From: Allomyces arbusculus
Lineage: Eukaryota > Blastocladiomycota > Blastocladiomycetes > Blastocladiales > Blastocladiaceae
Direction: 5' to 3'
DNA: 64,000 nucleotides
NCBI GenBank assembly: GCA_027604705.1
Contig: JADHYV010000064.1
Location: forward strand, 1-64,000
Position numbers and translations under genes: made by a program. Shown here piece by piece: positions 48,981-60,556 of the stretch; position 1 is the stretch's first letter; each line of letters starts with the position of its first letter. The notes beneath the pieces were generated by a model. The model saw only the letters and a program-made list of their open reading frames with translations, was not told the origin of the DNA and did not search any database.

Positions 48981-50096
48981 TCACGCGCGCGACAGCGCCG
49001 ACACGAGCGACGCCTTGCGCGACGCCGGCGGCGTGTTGGCGGGCGACGACGCGGCCGAGCTCGCAGCACTCGACGAGGTCGACCGCGTCGCGGTCGTGGC
49101 CGAGATGAGCGAGCCCAGACGGCCCTTGATGCGGCCAAGCACCTGCGTGACCATCGAAGTCGACTCGGACCCGCGGCGCGCCGCCTGCCGCTTGCGCTGC
49201 TGCTGGTACTGCTGCCGCGAGAGCGACGCGCGGGGCGTGGGAGTCTGCGTGGCCTCGGGCATGGCGACCGACTTGGTCGAGGCGGCCGACGACACGACCA
49301 TGGCGTCGATGGTCGGGTCGACCGAGTCGGTACGCGTCGGCGTGTGCGGTGGGGTCACGGGCTCCACGGCCATCGGGACCGCGGGAGTCATCAGCTGCGG
49401 TTGCTGCTCCTGCAGCTGCGGCTGAGCCTGCATCTGGGCCTGCTGAGTGGCCCCTTCTTCGGTTTGGCCATCGTCATGCACCGACGGGCACGGCGACGGG
49501 AGCGTGTGGTCGGGCGCGTTGCGCGCGGCCGTGGCTGCGGCAACGGTCGAGCGCACGTCGAGTTCCTCGCGCAGATCGCGCAGCTCGTCACGCAAACGCT
49601 GCGTGTCCTCCATGTCGCGCGCGGTGAGGGCCTCGAGTTCCGTCTCGAGTACGACATTCAGTTCGAGCAACCGGTTGAACCGACCCTCAAGATCGGCGAG
49701 CGATGATTCAAGTTCGCGCTTGCGGCGCGAGAGGGCATCATTCTCGTGTTCGAGCTCGGTAGTATGCGTGCGCGCCTGGGCGAGCTGCGTGTGCGCCGCG
49801 TCGAGCGAGGCCTGCAGGTGCTCGACGGTGGCCGTTGCGTCACGGACAGCGGCCGCGTGACGGTCGCGCGCTGCAGCCAGGTCGGACGCGAGCCGCGCGT
49901 TCTGCTTGGCGAGGTCCTGCTTGGTGGCCTCGAGCCGACCGACTTCGGCCTCGAGCTCGGCCTCATACTCGTGCGAGTCAGCCTGGAACTCGCGCAGCTC
50001 GGCCTCCTTGGCGCGCAGCTGCGCGTGCAGTTCGGCAATGTGCGCGGCGAGGTCGGCCTCGGTGGCAGCGCGCGGCGGGAGCACGTCGACGTCCAT
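48981..50096 (-). CDS. NudE / NDEL1-type dynein regulator
   Basis: A single exon on the minus strand, 371 residues, ATG at 50096. Residues about 12-185 form a long coiled coil whose heptads and blocks (AELREFQADSHEYEAELEAE, LESSLADLEGRFNRLLELN, LRDELRDLREEL) follow the NudE family, which binds Lis1 and dynein to position nuclei and move cargo along microtubules. After the coil comes a Gln/Pro/Thr-rich unstructured half with several Ser-Pro and Thr-Pro sites (TPPHTPTRTDS), as expected for a phosphorylated tail. The protein is shorter than the Aspergillus orthologue, mainly in the tail. Assignment rests on the EFQ-x-S-x-EYE-x-ELE motif, which is characteristic of the family. Confidence 0.87.
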   Translation of the reverse strand: MDVDVLPPRAATEADLAAHIAELHAQLRAKEAELREFQADSHEYEAELEAEVGRLEATKQDLAKQNARLASDLAAARDRHAAAVRDATATVEHLQASLDAAHTQLAQARTHTTELEHENDALSRRKRELESSLADLEGRFNRLLELNVVLETELEALTARDMEDTQRLRDELRDLREELDVRSTVAAATAARNAPDHTLPSPCPSVHDDGQTEEGATQQAQMQAQPQLQEQQPQLMTPAVPMAVEPVTPPHTPTRTDSVDPTIDAMVVSSAASTKSVAMPEATQTPTPRASLSRQQYQQQRKRQAARRGSESTSMVTQVLGRIKGRLGSLISATTATRSTSSSAASSAASSPANTPPASRKASLVSALSRA

Positions 50097-50540
50097 GCTG
50101 GCACACGAATGCGGATAGTTGCGTGTGGGATCGGTTGGTAGGGGTGCGCCGTGGCCAAAATGGCGGGCGGCAGGATTAAAACGAGCGCGGTGGTGGTGCT
50201 CTCATGGTCGGTTCTTGGCTGTGCTGTGGAAGTGTGGTGATGACGAGCTGCCGTTCAGAAGCGCCTTGGCTGGTGGCGGCACCCAGTCGCTTGCACGCGC
50301 CTGCCATGCACATCGCACGCACGTGTACCCTGCAGCAGCAGAGCCACCCCGCGTCCCGGAACCGCACCGCTTGCCCGCGATGAAAACCCGAAGTCGAATT
50401 CAGCACGGTGGAGGAGGCAAATCACGTCTTCATTTCCCACGCACGCCGATCCCAGTCCCTCTCTCCAAGAGTACACAATCAGTCCACCCGGATTCGTGTT
50501 GGCGTTCGCACGCGGAACAAGAGACTATCGTTCGAGGACG
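50097..50540. other. NudE promoter region
   Basis: A 440-base spacer between the NudE start and the stop of the seven-helix protein gene. No gene or repeat recognised. Confidence 0.4.
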
Positions 50541-52821
50541 TCACGTCAGTCGCCGCGCTCCGATCCCTGCATCCTGCTCGCCCAAAAAGACTGCGACGTA
50601 CCTCGTAAACGCGACATAAACGAGCACCAACACCTCCTCGGCAACAATAGGAATCCACGAGTGCATCGGGTACGCGACCACGAGCGCGGTCTTGCTCTAT
50701 GTGACCCCTCCGAGCGCGTGAGGTTCCATCCACTCCCCTTGACTCGCTTGAGACGGCAAACGTACCACGAGCACGCCCCACAGCGTCACTTGCACGACAC
50801 GTGCATACTGTTTCAGGGCCCCTTGCTTGGCCCCGTACGCCTTGACGACGTGCGGATCCACATCCGCCGCGGCCAACTCGCGCAGGTACGCCGTAACCTG
50901 CTCATCGTGCGCGCGTGCGGCCCATGCGAGGTACACGGCGAGCGTCGGGTAGAACAAAAGCGGACCGAGAATCGCGGTGCCGTAAACGAGCGCCCAGAAT
51001 ACCTCTGCCGCACCGCAACCCCGCACTCGGTCAGTATCTAGCGAGCACGACCAGAATCGAGAACCAAGGGAAACGGACCGGCAATCGCCAAGAACATGAC
51101 AAGCCCGAGCCCCGTGCGGACTTCAACCCCCGCGAACCCATGAGCGCGTGTTACGCCATACCCTTTGGTGACCATGACCATGGGCACGGTCAGGCCCATG
51201 ACCGTCGCTGCCGCCAAGAGAAACGCGCGGGCGACTTCGATGCCCGTCAAGAGCAGTCCCGCGTCCGAGATGACCGTCCACGCGAGCGTGTTGAGCGCGA
51301 CCCACGCAAGCCGCGATCCGACCACGGCAACAAGTGCCCACTGCGGACCGGTCACGCCAAGCGGGCGGTCTCGTGGGTGTCGGCCCATGGGGGAGGTGGG
51401 GAAGAGCGGGCGGTCGTCGGCAAGCATGTCGGGAGAGTCGCGGACGCGCCGTGGCCGGCGGGCGAAGAGATTGTGCAAGTACCGGATCCAGACCGGCCGG
51501 TCAGGGCGCCAGGGCTGCTCGACCCACCAGGCGTACGAAAAGTGCACGAGGACCGCGGCGAAGAGGAGAAGGTAGATCGCGGTCAGGATTGGGTAGGCGG
51601 TGAGCAGCGGGATCATGCCGGCCGACAGGTGCGTCGAGGCCGTATCGAAGGCGTCAAAGAAGGGATTGAATGCGGGCGGCGATGCGAGCTGGTTTTTGGT
51701 CGACAGTTCAATCTACCGGACAGAGTCGTTCTTGGTCAAATCGCCTGCGAGAGAGAGGGTTCGCGAGAGTCGTCACGTACCAGGCCCGCGACGCGGAAAT
51801 GGCTCGAGTTCCCAATCCCGCCGCACTTGATCGTGCCCATCAGGTAGAGCCCCGAGTCCGGGACCGACCACACCATGTCGCGCTCGTCGGCGTCGCCAGG
51901 CTGTACGGGCATCGTCACGACCCCTAGTGAATGCACGTCCACCCCCGCGCTCTTAGCCAGCGGCACTCTTCTCGCCGTCGCCGCCGACGGCGCAGGAATC
52001 GGCGTCGGGATTCTGTCCCCGCGCGACGCGAGCGGGTCGCCCCACCCGAGTTCCGAAACAAATTTCGGACTCTGCGCGACCTCGGGCTGCGTCGTTGTCG
52101 CAAACGCTGTCGAGTTGCCGACATCGATCACGATAAACGATTTCTGGAACACGTGGCGCACGCGGCATCCGGGGAAGGAGCGGAGGAACTGCACGCGGTC
52201 GTCGCACTGGGTGCCGGACATGGGAGCCGAGAGTAAGGGGGGCACTGTGTCGTCGAACACGCTGCCGGGGAAATCGTCGGCGGGGCTCGTGGTCGTGCCG
52301 TACTGGATCCATGGGGCCGAGGCGGAGGTGGAGGTGGCGGTTACGGCGTGCGAAGGGCACATGAAGAAGAACACGACGTGCGAGTAGGTCATGCCGACGC
52401 GTAACGCGGCGAGGAGGTCCGGGCGGCTGATCTGTGGGGTGGAGATGGTTAGGGTGGGTGGAGAGCGCGCGGACAGAAGGGAAGAGGAGCGAACCGAGAG
52501 GTAGGTCATGCTGTCAGCCGACCGCATCTGGGTCAGGGACGCGGTCATAATCCCGCGAGGAAGGAACGCGAACCGTGCCATGGCCGTCGCGGCCTCGAGC
52601 GTGCCAAGCACAAACAGGTCACCATCGTAGGTCATGGCAGCTGCGTGATTGACGAGTATTGCCGTGACGAGAAGGCATGCGACGGCCAGCGCGCGCAAGA
52701 ACGGCCACGACCTTGAATGGCGGGCTGATGGAAGCGAACAGCTTGGCAACCGATAAAGGCTTGGTGCCAACCATGGTGACGATATCCTCCTCCAATCTCG
52801 GCTCGACTGGGCCTTGTCCAT
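50541..52821 (-). CDS. GPR180/TMEM145-like seven-helix membrane protein
   Basis: Four exons on the minus strand, 52821-51781, 51712-51079, 51004-50766 and 50696-50541, give 689 residues in phase. A hydrophobic segment at about residues 44-62 (LRALAVACLLVTAILVN) looks like a signal peptide or anchor, but the preceding 40 residues make the chosen start uncertain. About 290 residues of lumenal or extracellular sequence follow, ending WSVPDSGLYLMG. Seven membrane helices then start with LLTAYPILTAIYLLLFAAVL and finish with MHSWIPIVAEEVLVLVYVAF; between helices 3 and 4 sits TKGYGVTR, resembling the KG-W/Y-G motif of the rhodopsin-like GpcrRhopsn4 and GOST proteins. Such proteins act in Golgi trafficking or as orphan receptors. 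Function here is unknown. The gene is divergent from NSUN5. Confidence 0.75.
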
Positions 52822-53297
52822 GGTGTTGATCGGATCCACGAAAGTATTTACTGCACGGATCGAGAACTTGGTGCCGAAATGGACGAATCCTGACCGAGCT
52901 GGCCAAACCGTGGCGTATCGCTTGGGTGAGAGGGACTAGGCGCGAGAAAAAGAAGATTGCGCCGAGTGATTGCCGGCTCGGACGGTCTGGTCAGCGCAGA
53001 AATGAGGGTGTACGTTGACGACAACGCAGCGTCCATCGATTTGCAAACCATCATCGCATCTTATGTGACGTCTCGCGGGCCTGGCAACAGAGTGCGTGCC
53101 AGCACGTGACCGCGTCCACACATCCAATTCTTTGCTGCTGTGATCTGTTTTGATCTTGCTGCCATGAACGCGAACCCGAACGCCTGAACCACTGGTAACC
53201 ACCCAGTTTCGGCCCGAAATCGTAAAGGGGACCTGTCAATATTAGCCGCTGCACCGCGACAGTCGCAGTGTTTCCGATCAGCTGAAGTTTCGACACC
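52822..53297. promoter_or_regulatory. Divergent promoter region, seven-helix gene / NSUN5
   Basis: A 476-base spacer between two start codons pointing away from each other, so it should hold both promoters. No TATA box is obvious. Nothing else is seen. Confidence 0.4.
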
Positions 53298-55236
53298 ATG
53301 GAGGACTACGAAATCGCTGCCGACATTCTCAGCAAACTGCGCGCGAAAAAGGGCAGCATCAAGGGCCTGTGCCTCGCGCCGCGCGTCAAGAACAAGAAAA
53401 AAGTCTACGCGCTGGTATGTGAGACGCTGAAATGTATGACCGGCCTGCCCGCCCTACCAATAAGAGGACCCTCGTGCAGTGAGACCCAGTCTCTGACCCT
53501 GCTGCCGTTTTTGCGACCTGTCCAGTGTACCCGATCCTGACCAGCCTGCTCGACCGCACCGACTTTTCGGCGCGCGAGCCGCGCGTCGCCCGCGACCTCG
53601 CCGCCGTCCTCGCGCACGACCTCCTGTTTGCGAAACGAGGCATTCTGTGCGGAGGGTGGATGAAGTCGACCATGACGCGGCACCGGACAGTCCTACGTGC
53701 CGCTCTTCTCGCGCTCGCGCGGGAACGGCGCGTCGAGGGCCTGCCAACCGATCCGGAAAACGCGCCGAGTGCGGTCGCTCGCGCCGTGCGCAAACACCTG
53801 GATTCAGGGAGCCAGGACGTGCTGCTGCCGCGCTACGTGCGCGTGAATACGCTGCGCACGACCGTGGCCAAGGCCGTCAAGGAGTTCCAGCGCACGAAGA
53901 TCGTGCGCAAGGGCGTCGAGACGCAGACTGTGTGGAAGTATGGCGGGGTGATTGATGACTGGAGGAGCATGGCGTACGCCCGCATCAAATTCGTAGTCTT
54001 CTCGTCAATACACACCGCTGATTCGCCACCGCCCGCAATAGGCCTGACGCGTTCTACCAGGACCCGCATCTGCCCGAGCTCCTCGTGTTCCCGCCGAGCA
54101 CCGACTTCCACATCGACGCGCAGTACAAGTCCGGCTCGATCGTCCTGCAGGACAAGGCCTCGTGCTTCCCCGCCTTCATTCTCGCTCCACCGGCCGGTTC
54201 ACACTGTATTGACGGATGCGCCGCGCCCGGGAACAAGACGAGCCATCTGTGCGCCAAGCTGCGCAACCAGGGCCACATTACCGCGTTTGACCTCGACGCG
54301 CGACGGCTCGAAACGCTCAAGAAAATGACGACCCGCGCCGGATGCCGCGTGATCGACGCTGTGCACGGCAGTTTTCTCGAAGCCAACCCGGCGCGGTTCC
54401 CGCAGGTCACGCACATTTTGCTCGACCCGTCGTGCTCCGGGTCCGGGATCGTTGCGCGGCTCGACGCGCTCGTGGATACGCAGCTGGCCGAGAACCCGGA
54501 CGAGGCGACGGCCGCGGCGAATGATCCGGATCGGTTGGTCAAGCTGGCCGAGTTTCAGCAACAATGTGTGCTGCACGCCATGACGTGTACGTGAGATCTC
54601 CGCGATTTCTGATCGTCGTTGGGCGACAAACTGACATCCTCCTGGTCGAATCTAGTCCCGAGCGTCCAGTTTGTCAGCTACTCGACGTGTTCGATCCACG
54701 CACAGGAAAACGAGCAAGTCGTGGCCGCCATTCTCGCTGCACAAAACAACTTTGAGCTAGCCCCGCGTGACCGCGTGCTGCCGACATGGCCTCATCGCGG
54801 CGAAGACGGGCATGGTCTCTCAGCCGAGGACGCGAACAAAGTCGTACGCGCAGCCCCTGACGATGGGACGAACGGGTTCTTTGTTGCCTTGTTTGTGCGC
54901 AAGGGCATCGACGTGAATGCGCCGCTGGCGGCCGTCAAAGAGGGCAAGCCGAAGAACCGTGCGGAGCGGCGGGCGATGGCGGTACAGAGGGCACAGCCGG
55001 TGGGTAGTGATGTGGATGCGATGGAAGTGGATGGCGACGACGACGAGATGCAGGTGGAGCGCGAACCGATGCATGTACCGTCCGTGGGCAAGGGGTCTGT
55101 CAGCACGGGTTCGACGGCGGGTTTCTCGCCACCTCTGCCAGCACCAGTGGCGGGTGGAGCTGCTGGTGCAGCAAAGAAAAAGAAGACCAAGCGCAAGCAC
55201 AAGCACTTGCCGATTGTGACCAAGAAAACAGCCTGA
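53298..55236 (+). CDS. RCM1: NSUN5/Rcm1-type 25S rRNA cytosine-C5 methyltransferase
   Basis: Four exons, 53298-53433, 53526-53973, 54042-54586 and 54656-55236, in phase, 569 residues. The N-terminus (AADILSKLRAKKGSIKGLCL, VYALVCETLK) matches NSUN5. The Rossmann methyltransferase core has motif I as DGCAAPGNKTSHLCA (about 251), motif IV as LLDPSCSGSG (about 320) and motif VI as SYSTCS (about 384), so both catalytic cysteines, in PSC and TCS, are present. In yeast Rcm1 methylates one cytosine of 25S rRNA near the peptidyl-transferase centre during ribosome assembly in the nucleolus. The C-terminal 130 residues are acidic then lysine-rich (KKKKTKRKHKH), likely a nucleolar targeting tail. All three introns interrupt conserved blocks, which fixes their borders well. 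Confidence 0.94.
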
Positions 55237-56495
55237 ATCAGTTGTATCTTTGCGTTTGACCGAAATAACGTTTACGGCCCCATCTGACATTGGTGGCTGC
55301 GTTGAGAATCAAGTCGTAGTACCACATTGTCGACTCACAGGCGTGGGGATCAGTCACCCGCTGCAAAATGCTGACCATCAGAAAAAAAGGTCGCACAAGC
55401 GAATCAGGCCCATCGTGCTCTGACGGAAAGGCGAGCGAGACTGCGGCGAAGTGTATTCTGCCGCTCCTCTGACTGCAAAAAGCAGACTGAAACCGCACTA
55501 GTAGGTACGGGAGGACGCCCCAGGAACTGCTGCGAGCACACCTGGGCGGAGTTAAGTTAAGGTTGTCGTCAAGGACGACTTGTGCTGAGACAATGAAGAG
55601 GCAAATGGCGACCCCGAAGTGCCGAGTCCAGCTTTCATTTTTGTCGCATTTTCTGGTGCGTGCCTGTCGCGGATTGTGGTTGATCGTCAAGGTCAATTTA
55701 CCCAGACCCATGTCTGAACCAAGCGCGCCACCAGTCAGGACGGAAATCGAAACGATGTTGATGATGATCGTAACAAGTTCAATTCTCTCCACAGGCTCGA
55801 CTGCATTGACCACGGTCGTGTGCAGCTTACCACCCACCAAGCACCAAACATCAATTGATGATCTCGTCCAACCGGCTCTGCGCCTCCCTTGATCCGCTAC
55901 AGAAGAACACGCAGTGCGACATAGCGCCCATCGATAGCAGGCGAATTTTGAGCGTCTGCGCAATCACGTCAAGCAACCAGTTCCAGTCCTGCCATTTCGA
56001 GTGCGCGTTCGCCTGTCACTGACGCAAGCACGCCCACACCAGCGCGTGCAGGGCCGGAATTCCCGACAACAGCAGGACAAGCACTGATCACCGGCAGTTT
56101 CAAGAATAGTAATGAAACGCCGAGGATTCGAGGATTGACTCAAATATCAAGAAACGAAAAGTGGTGGTCGTGAAGCATATTTGCCGCTCGTTTTGGCCGC
56201 GGACAAAAAGTCATGATTGAAAGTGCCAAGCTTCAAATGTTCGTTTGACTCATTTTGTGGTCGCCAAGCAAGAAATCATGGCCGATGGTCGTGTGCCCAA
56301 TCACACACACATCGGCTCACGACAACGGCAAGCAGCGACCCACAGCAACGACAACGAGGTTGAGGGATGTCTATATATGTCGAAACGACCAGTGCCGAGC
56401 GCACACCAGAATATTTGACAACCGAGGACGGCACCATCTGCGCGTCTGACCCTGCTTCCCCGCGCCTTTGACGGTCACGCTGCAAGAGCCTCATC
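55237..56495. other. Gap with a possible decayed membrane-protein gene
   Basis: About 1.26 kb between NSUN5 and F-box gene B. A minus-strand frame of 241 codons (55238-55963) contains two hydrophobic stretches (LVTIIINIVSISVL and FGVAICLFIVSAQVVL), and upstream frames hold further hydrophobic pieces, but no start codon, splice pattern or family signature ties them together. It may be an eroded gene or chance. The right-hand 150 bases are the promoter region of F-box gene B. Confidence 0.3.
56372..56377 (+). promoter_or_regulatory. TATA box of F-box gene B
   Basis: TATATA within CTATATATGTCG, about 120 bases before the ATG at 56496. Position matches that of the MetE TATA box. Confidence 0.5.
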
Positions 56496-59430
56496 ATGAC
56501 GGCTACCAACGCTGGATTCTTACTTGCGACGAGCCCTCAGGCCTTGGCCGCAAGACTTGATACCCTCAACGATGCGCGCGTCGCGACTGTTCCTGTGCCT
56601 GCACCAGAGTCTCCACAGACTCACCACGTTGTTCTGATTCCTGACGTGCTCGCTCATATTTTCAAGTACTTGACCAATGCCGTGCATCTTTTGCGAGCGA
56701 GCCGAGTCTGTCGTGTCTGGCGCGACACAATCATGGACTCGCACGCGCCGCTTCTCTGGCCTGCCGTGTATCACCGTTTGCCCGACTTGCGCTACTGCGA
56801 CTCGCCGCTCGAGACGGGAAACATGACCTGGCGCGATTATCGCCGGCTAGTACTCATTTCCGAGATTCGGGACCGCGTGAATTGGCTCAACCTCAAGCAG
56901 CTCGGCGAGCGACTTGCCTCGGCTGGCGCCGTGAAGGGTGTTGACGTGAACTGCGACGTTCCGCTCGAGAAGGTGCACATTGCGCGCCAGTACGTGCCCG
57001 TCGAGGCCGTGGTCGCGCAGTGCCCGCATTTCTTGGACGTGCCCGATGGTGGCGCGCCGCTTGTTGCCGTCACAGAAAAATGTGTCGTGTTTGAGCCGCG
57101 ACTGAGTACGTCGAATCGACCTGGCGCCATGCTTTTCCAATTCCATCGTTCGTGAACCTGAATTAAGCTTGCCGCTTTTTGTAGCGGGAGAGCTGCGTGC
57201 TCAGCAGACCCGATCGTTCGTCCAGGTCCAGCCATTGTCGCCCTTTACCTCGTCTGCCATTCCTCCGCACCATGATGCGGTTCTCCTTCAGAGTCGCCCG
57301 GAATCTGTCGAAATAATCAGAAACGGCAATGTGGTTCCGAGCATCGACTCCTTCTTCAAGAGCGCGGGTGCGACGTCGACCAAATGGGCATTTACGCGGT
57401 CTGCGACGCGCGTGCGCCTGTACCCGCTCCTGACGGCCAACGCCAGCATTTGCGTTGCGCACCCGAAACGGCTCTCGATTCTCGACGTGTCGTGCTGTGA
57501 TGATTGGCTCGTTGTGCTCTACCGTGTCCCTCTCGAATGGCCCCGACATTTTGCGAGCGACCTGAGCGTCCCTTGGCGCCGCAACGACAATCCAGATCTC
57601 ATGTCGACGCCGTGCATTCTGGCCGTGTACGACCTGCGCGCCGCCCAGATCCCGCGCGCCGAGCCGGACCGGTGCTTCTTGCTCAACGCCGCTGATGCTG
57701 GTGTCAAGGCAATTGGCGCCGTTTGGGTACCGTATCAGCACGGCCTGACGCATGCCGTCGTCGACCCGGATGCGCACCCGTTCCCTGTTCCGGAGACGGA
57801 CCCATGGACGGTGAAGGAGCCCACTGACACTTCTCGTCGGCAGCTGCTCAAGATCATGGTCAACGAGCAGGGCGAGGACCGGATTCGCGGCCAGCGGCTC
57901 GTGGTCGTGTCGTTTGACGTGTCGATGCAGGCAACGCCCAAGCTCGTCGCATGGCAGCCGTACGGGATCGTACCCGAGCACCCGACCAAGCTACGCGGCG
58001 CTGAGCAAGACGAATCGTTTGCGGCGCACGGTCCGTGCTGCAGTTACACGGCGTGGCGCCTATTCGGCCGCATTCTCGTCGGCACGCCGCTCGACCCAGT
58101 TTGTTGCCCGAGGCTTCAGTTTGCCCGCGACGATTCTGGGCTCGCACCAGATGCGGTCATCGCGCCCGACTTCAAGGCCGTCCTGACGCAGATCACGCGC
58201 CGCGGATTCTTGACCGTGTCGGTCTTGATGCGCGAACCGCTGTTGCGCACATTCCATTTTAACGCCGGCGATCGCGCGAACGTCATGACTCGATATGTCG
58301 CGCAGCTTTGCGGTATGGATCACGAGCGTCTCGTGGAATTCGACCTGCGCCCGCTCGAGTCGGCTTACATTCAGGCCAATTTGGCCACGACCACGCGCCC
58401 AAACGTTGCGACACTCGCCGCGTGGTTGCCCGCTCTGCGCCCAGCACCACTCCATGTCCGAGCAACGCTCCCGCGCGTCGTTCTTGCTCCGGGCCAGCTG
58501 ACGTACCATGTAGCTAAGATGCATTGGACGCGTCGCGACCGGATCGTCGCTATTTCTCGCCCATCCGCGTCGGCTGCTCCGCTTCAGCAGCTTCGCAGTT
58601 TTTTTGGCAATCATGACGCCTTCATGCACCGCGGCTCGCGGATCGAGGTGATTGATGTCGCGGCGATGCGCATTGTCGCGGTCACGGACTTGCCGCCGAC
58701 GACCGAGTTTCAGATCAATCACCGGCGGTTAAACCCGGCCTGGTACGATCAATTTGAGGATGAGCCGTGGTACAAGCCGCTCGTCTATGAGAGGGGTCCG
58801 GTCATCCGCCGCGACCACTGGGATAATGCACTGATGTTGCCGGCGTGGAACTCGGAGCTCGACAAGGACGGCCCGCTGACCGACGAGTGGGTGCTCGATC
58901 CGGTCCGGATCGCGTGGAAACACAACTGGTCGGGTGCGACACGCCGGCGCGTGTGTGCGCCCGGGACCGTGCTGCACGTTGAGCCAACAGCCAAGGGGCT
59001 CGCAGTTGTGCGCAGTCTTGGGCCGATGCGTGGGTCGGTCGTCGAGCTGTGCACCTACTCGAATCAGCGCAAACCGAGTGCTGTCGTGACGCCGCCCAAG
59101 ATTGCGCCGATTTCTCCTCCTCCTCCGTCACTTTCCTCTCCACCGCTCGACGACACTCGCGTCCCTGAGGTGGATCGCAACCAGGCGCGGTGGCAGGCAA
59201 AGGCCCAAGGTCGTCGCAGCAGCGTCCGTAGGATTGTCGCTGGCGATGATCGCATGAGTGTAGCGATGCGTTCATTCAAGGGGACGAGACGGAACAGGGC
59301 GCCGGCGCTTGTCGTGGCGAGAGACGACGTTGAGGAGTGGAGACATTTGACGCACGATGAGCTTGGGTGGGATGACGGGTGGGATGACGAGGATGACGAA
59401 GGTGTGGGCGGGCGAGTGGGAGGTAGATAG
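56496..59430 (+). CDS. F-box protein B, paralogue of gene A
   Basis: Two exons, 56496-57105 and 57185-59430, give 951 residues. The F-box is at about residues 49-96 ([37 protein letters not shown]). The intron falls at the same codon and phase as in gene A (EPRL|T, then TRS-F/V-VQVQP), proving common descent. The large C-terminal region repeats the blocks of gene [55 protein letters not shown] and [20 protein letters not shown]. Gene B has an additional basic then acidic tail of about 110 residues (after [10 protein letters not shown]), ending in a run of Asp/Trp/Gly, absent from A. Presumed role is an SCF substrate receptor; substrate unknown. The two genes point away from each other, with about 10 kb between their start codons. 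Confidence 0.87.
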
Positions 59431-59799
59431 GCTGGACGCGGATGGGTAGGGCATTGACCTGCTCTATCGCGAACACGACGAGGGGTTGGTGAATGCTTTT
59501 GGTGATGGATGTGTGCATGTAAACGTGCCTTTGAGCAAGGCCAAATCGAAAGGTCTTTTGAACGTGGTTCGGTTTGCGCCACATTGTCGAGGACAGTTTC
59601 GTTTCATGCAAAAACACTCCTGTCCACCACCAGAGCGAGTCTTCGGGCGCAATGCAAATCAGTGCAATGCAGTTCAGATTTTTGTGGTGATTTGCGCAAG
59701 GATCACTTGTGCACCCCTGGCGCAGCGACAGTGAAGAGATGCTTGGCGGCAGGCAAAGTCAGACTTGCAGCTGCCAACAGCGACCAAGCCGGCTATCGC
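59431..59799. other. 3' flank of F-box gene B
   Basis: About 370 bases with no supported gene; it leads into the F-box fragment. Confidence 0.35.
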
Positions 59800-60046
59800 C
59801 TGAAGCAGAGACGCGTGCAAAGCTGCTCCCGCACCATGCCGCGCTGCTTCCCTATGTGCTCGCTCATATTTTCAAGTTCTTGACCAATGCCGCGCGCCTG
59901 TTCGTTGCGAGTCACGTTTGCCGCGTCTGGCACGATACTACCATGGGCTCGTATGCAGTGATCCTCTGGCGCGCCGTTTACCATTGTTTGCAAGGGCTCT
60001 GGTACCACGACAAGCCACTGCTCGAGGAGGACCGAGCAATGACTTG
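59800..60046 (+). pseudogene. Truncated third copy of the F-box gene
   Basis: The translation around 59850-60030 (YVLAHIFKFLTNAARLF, ASHVCRVWHDTTMGS, LWRAVYHCLQGL) is an F-box closest to that of gene B. The similarity ends after LLEEDRAMT, near where gene B has [12 protein letters not shown], and the sequence switches to the dispersed repeat at 60047. No C-terminal region follows. The upstream part is diverged and starts without a good match to MTATNAGF. It is most simply a tandem duplicate of gene B, cut off by repeat insertion or a recombination at the repeat. Confidence 0.75.
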
Positions 60047-60215
60047 TACCCAGTCCACCCCCAGCCTCCCCCACTGCTTGGCTTCATGCACTTGGTCCAT
60101 GCAAGCGCAACCCTGTCTTGCTGCGTCGTCCAGCTCTCGGCGGATCATCTTGCTTAACAGGATTACGAGCTGGTATTGTGGAGGTGTGCCAAAATTGGGA
60201 GATACGCTCGCTGCA
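60047..60215 (-). repeat. Dispersed repeat, copy 2
   Basis: Reverse complement of 33640-33806 with roughly four in five bases matching by eye, better towards the edge at 60047. That edge (TACCCAGTCCACCCCCAGCC) lies exactly where the F-box fragment loses similarity, so the repeat is the likely cause of the truncation. Confidence 0.7.
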
Positions 60216-60556
60216 TCGTTTAGCCACAAGTGCGTTGATTTCGGCAAAAAATGAACGTTGAGGATCAGTCGATGAGGAGCACCGCAAGTGAGCACGCGGC
60301 GACAGGCCATCAAGTCTCAGCCAACCTGACAGCACGTCTCCCATCGCGAGGGACTGCCAAATGGCTCATCATGCATCATGGCGCGTGGTTTGTCTCTATG
60401 AGCGTCGAAACCGACTTTGCCCCCATGGGAGAAAAATGGATCAATCCCGCCGTCCGAATGCAGTCTCCACCCTCGTCGCCGTTACCGCGCGACCCAGTCC
60501 ACCCACTACCCAGTACCCACTCTCCCGCACACGCCGCACCCGCGCGAGATCCGCGC
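60216..60556. other. Spacer before the membrane-protein 3' end
   Basis: No gene recognised in about 340 bases; it must include the 3' untranslated region of the minus-strand gene to the right. Confidence 0.35.

Noticed and set aside
48329-49138. A 269-codon minus-strand frame beside NudE
   Set aside because: Arginine/serine low-complexity translation, overlaps the NudE 3' end in another frame.
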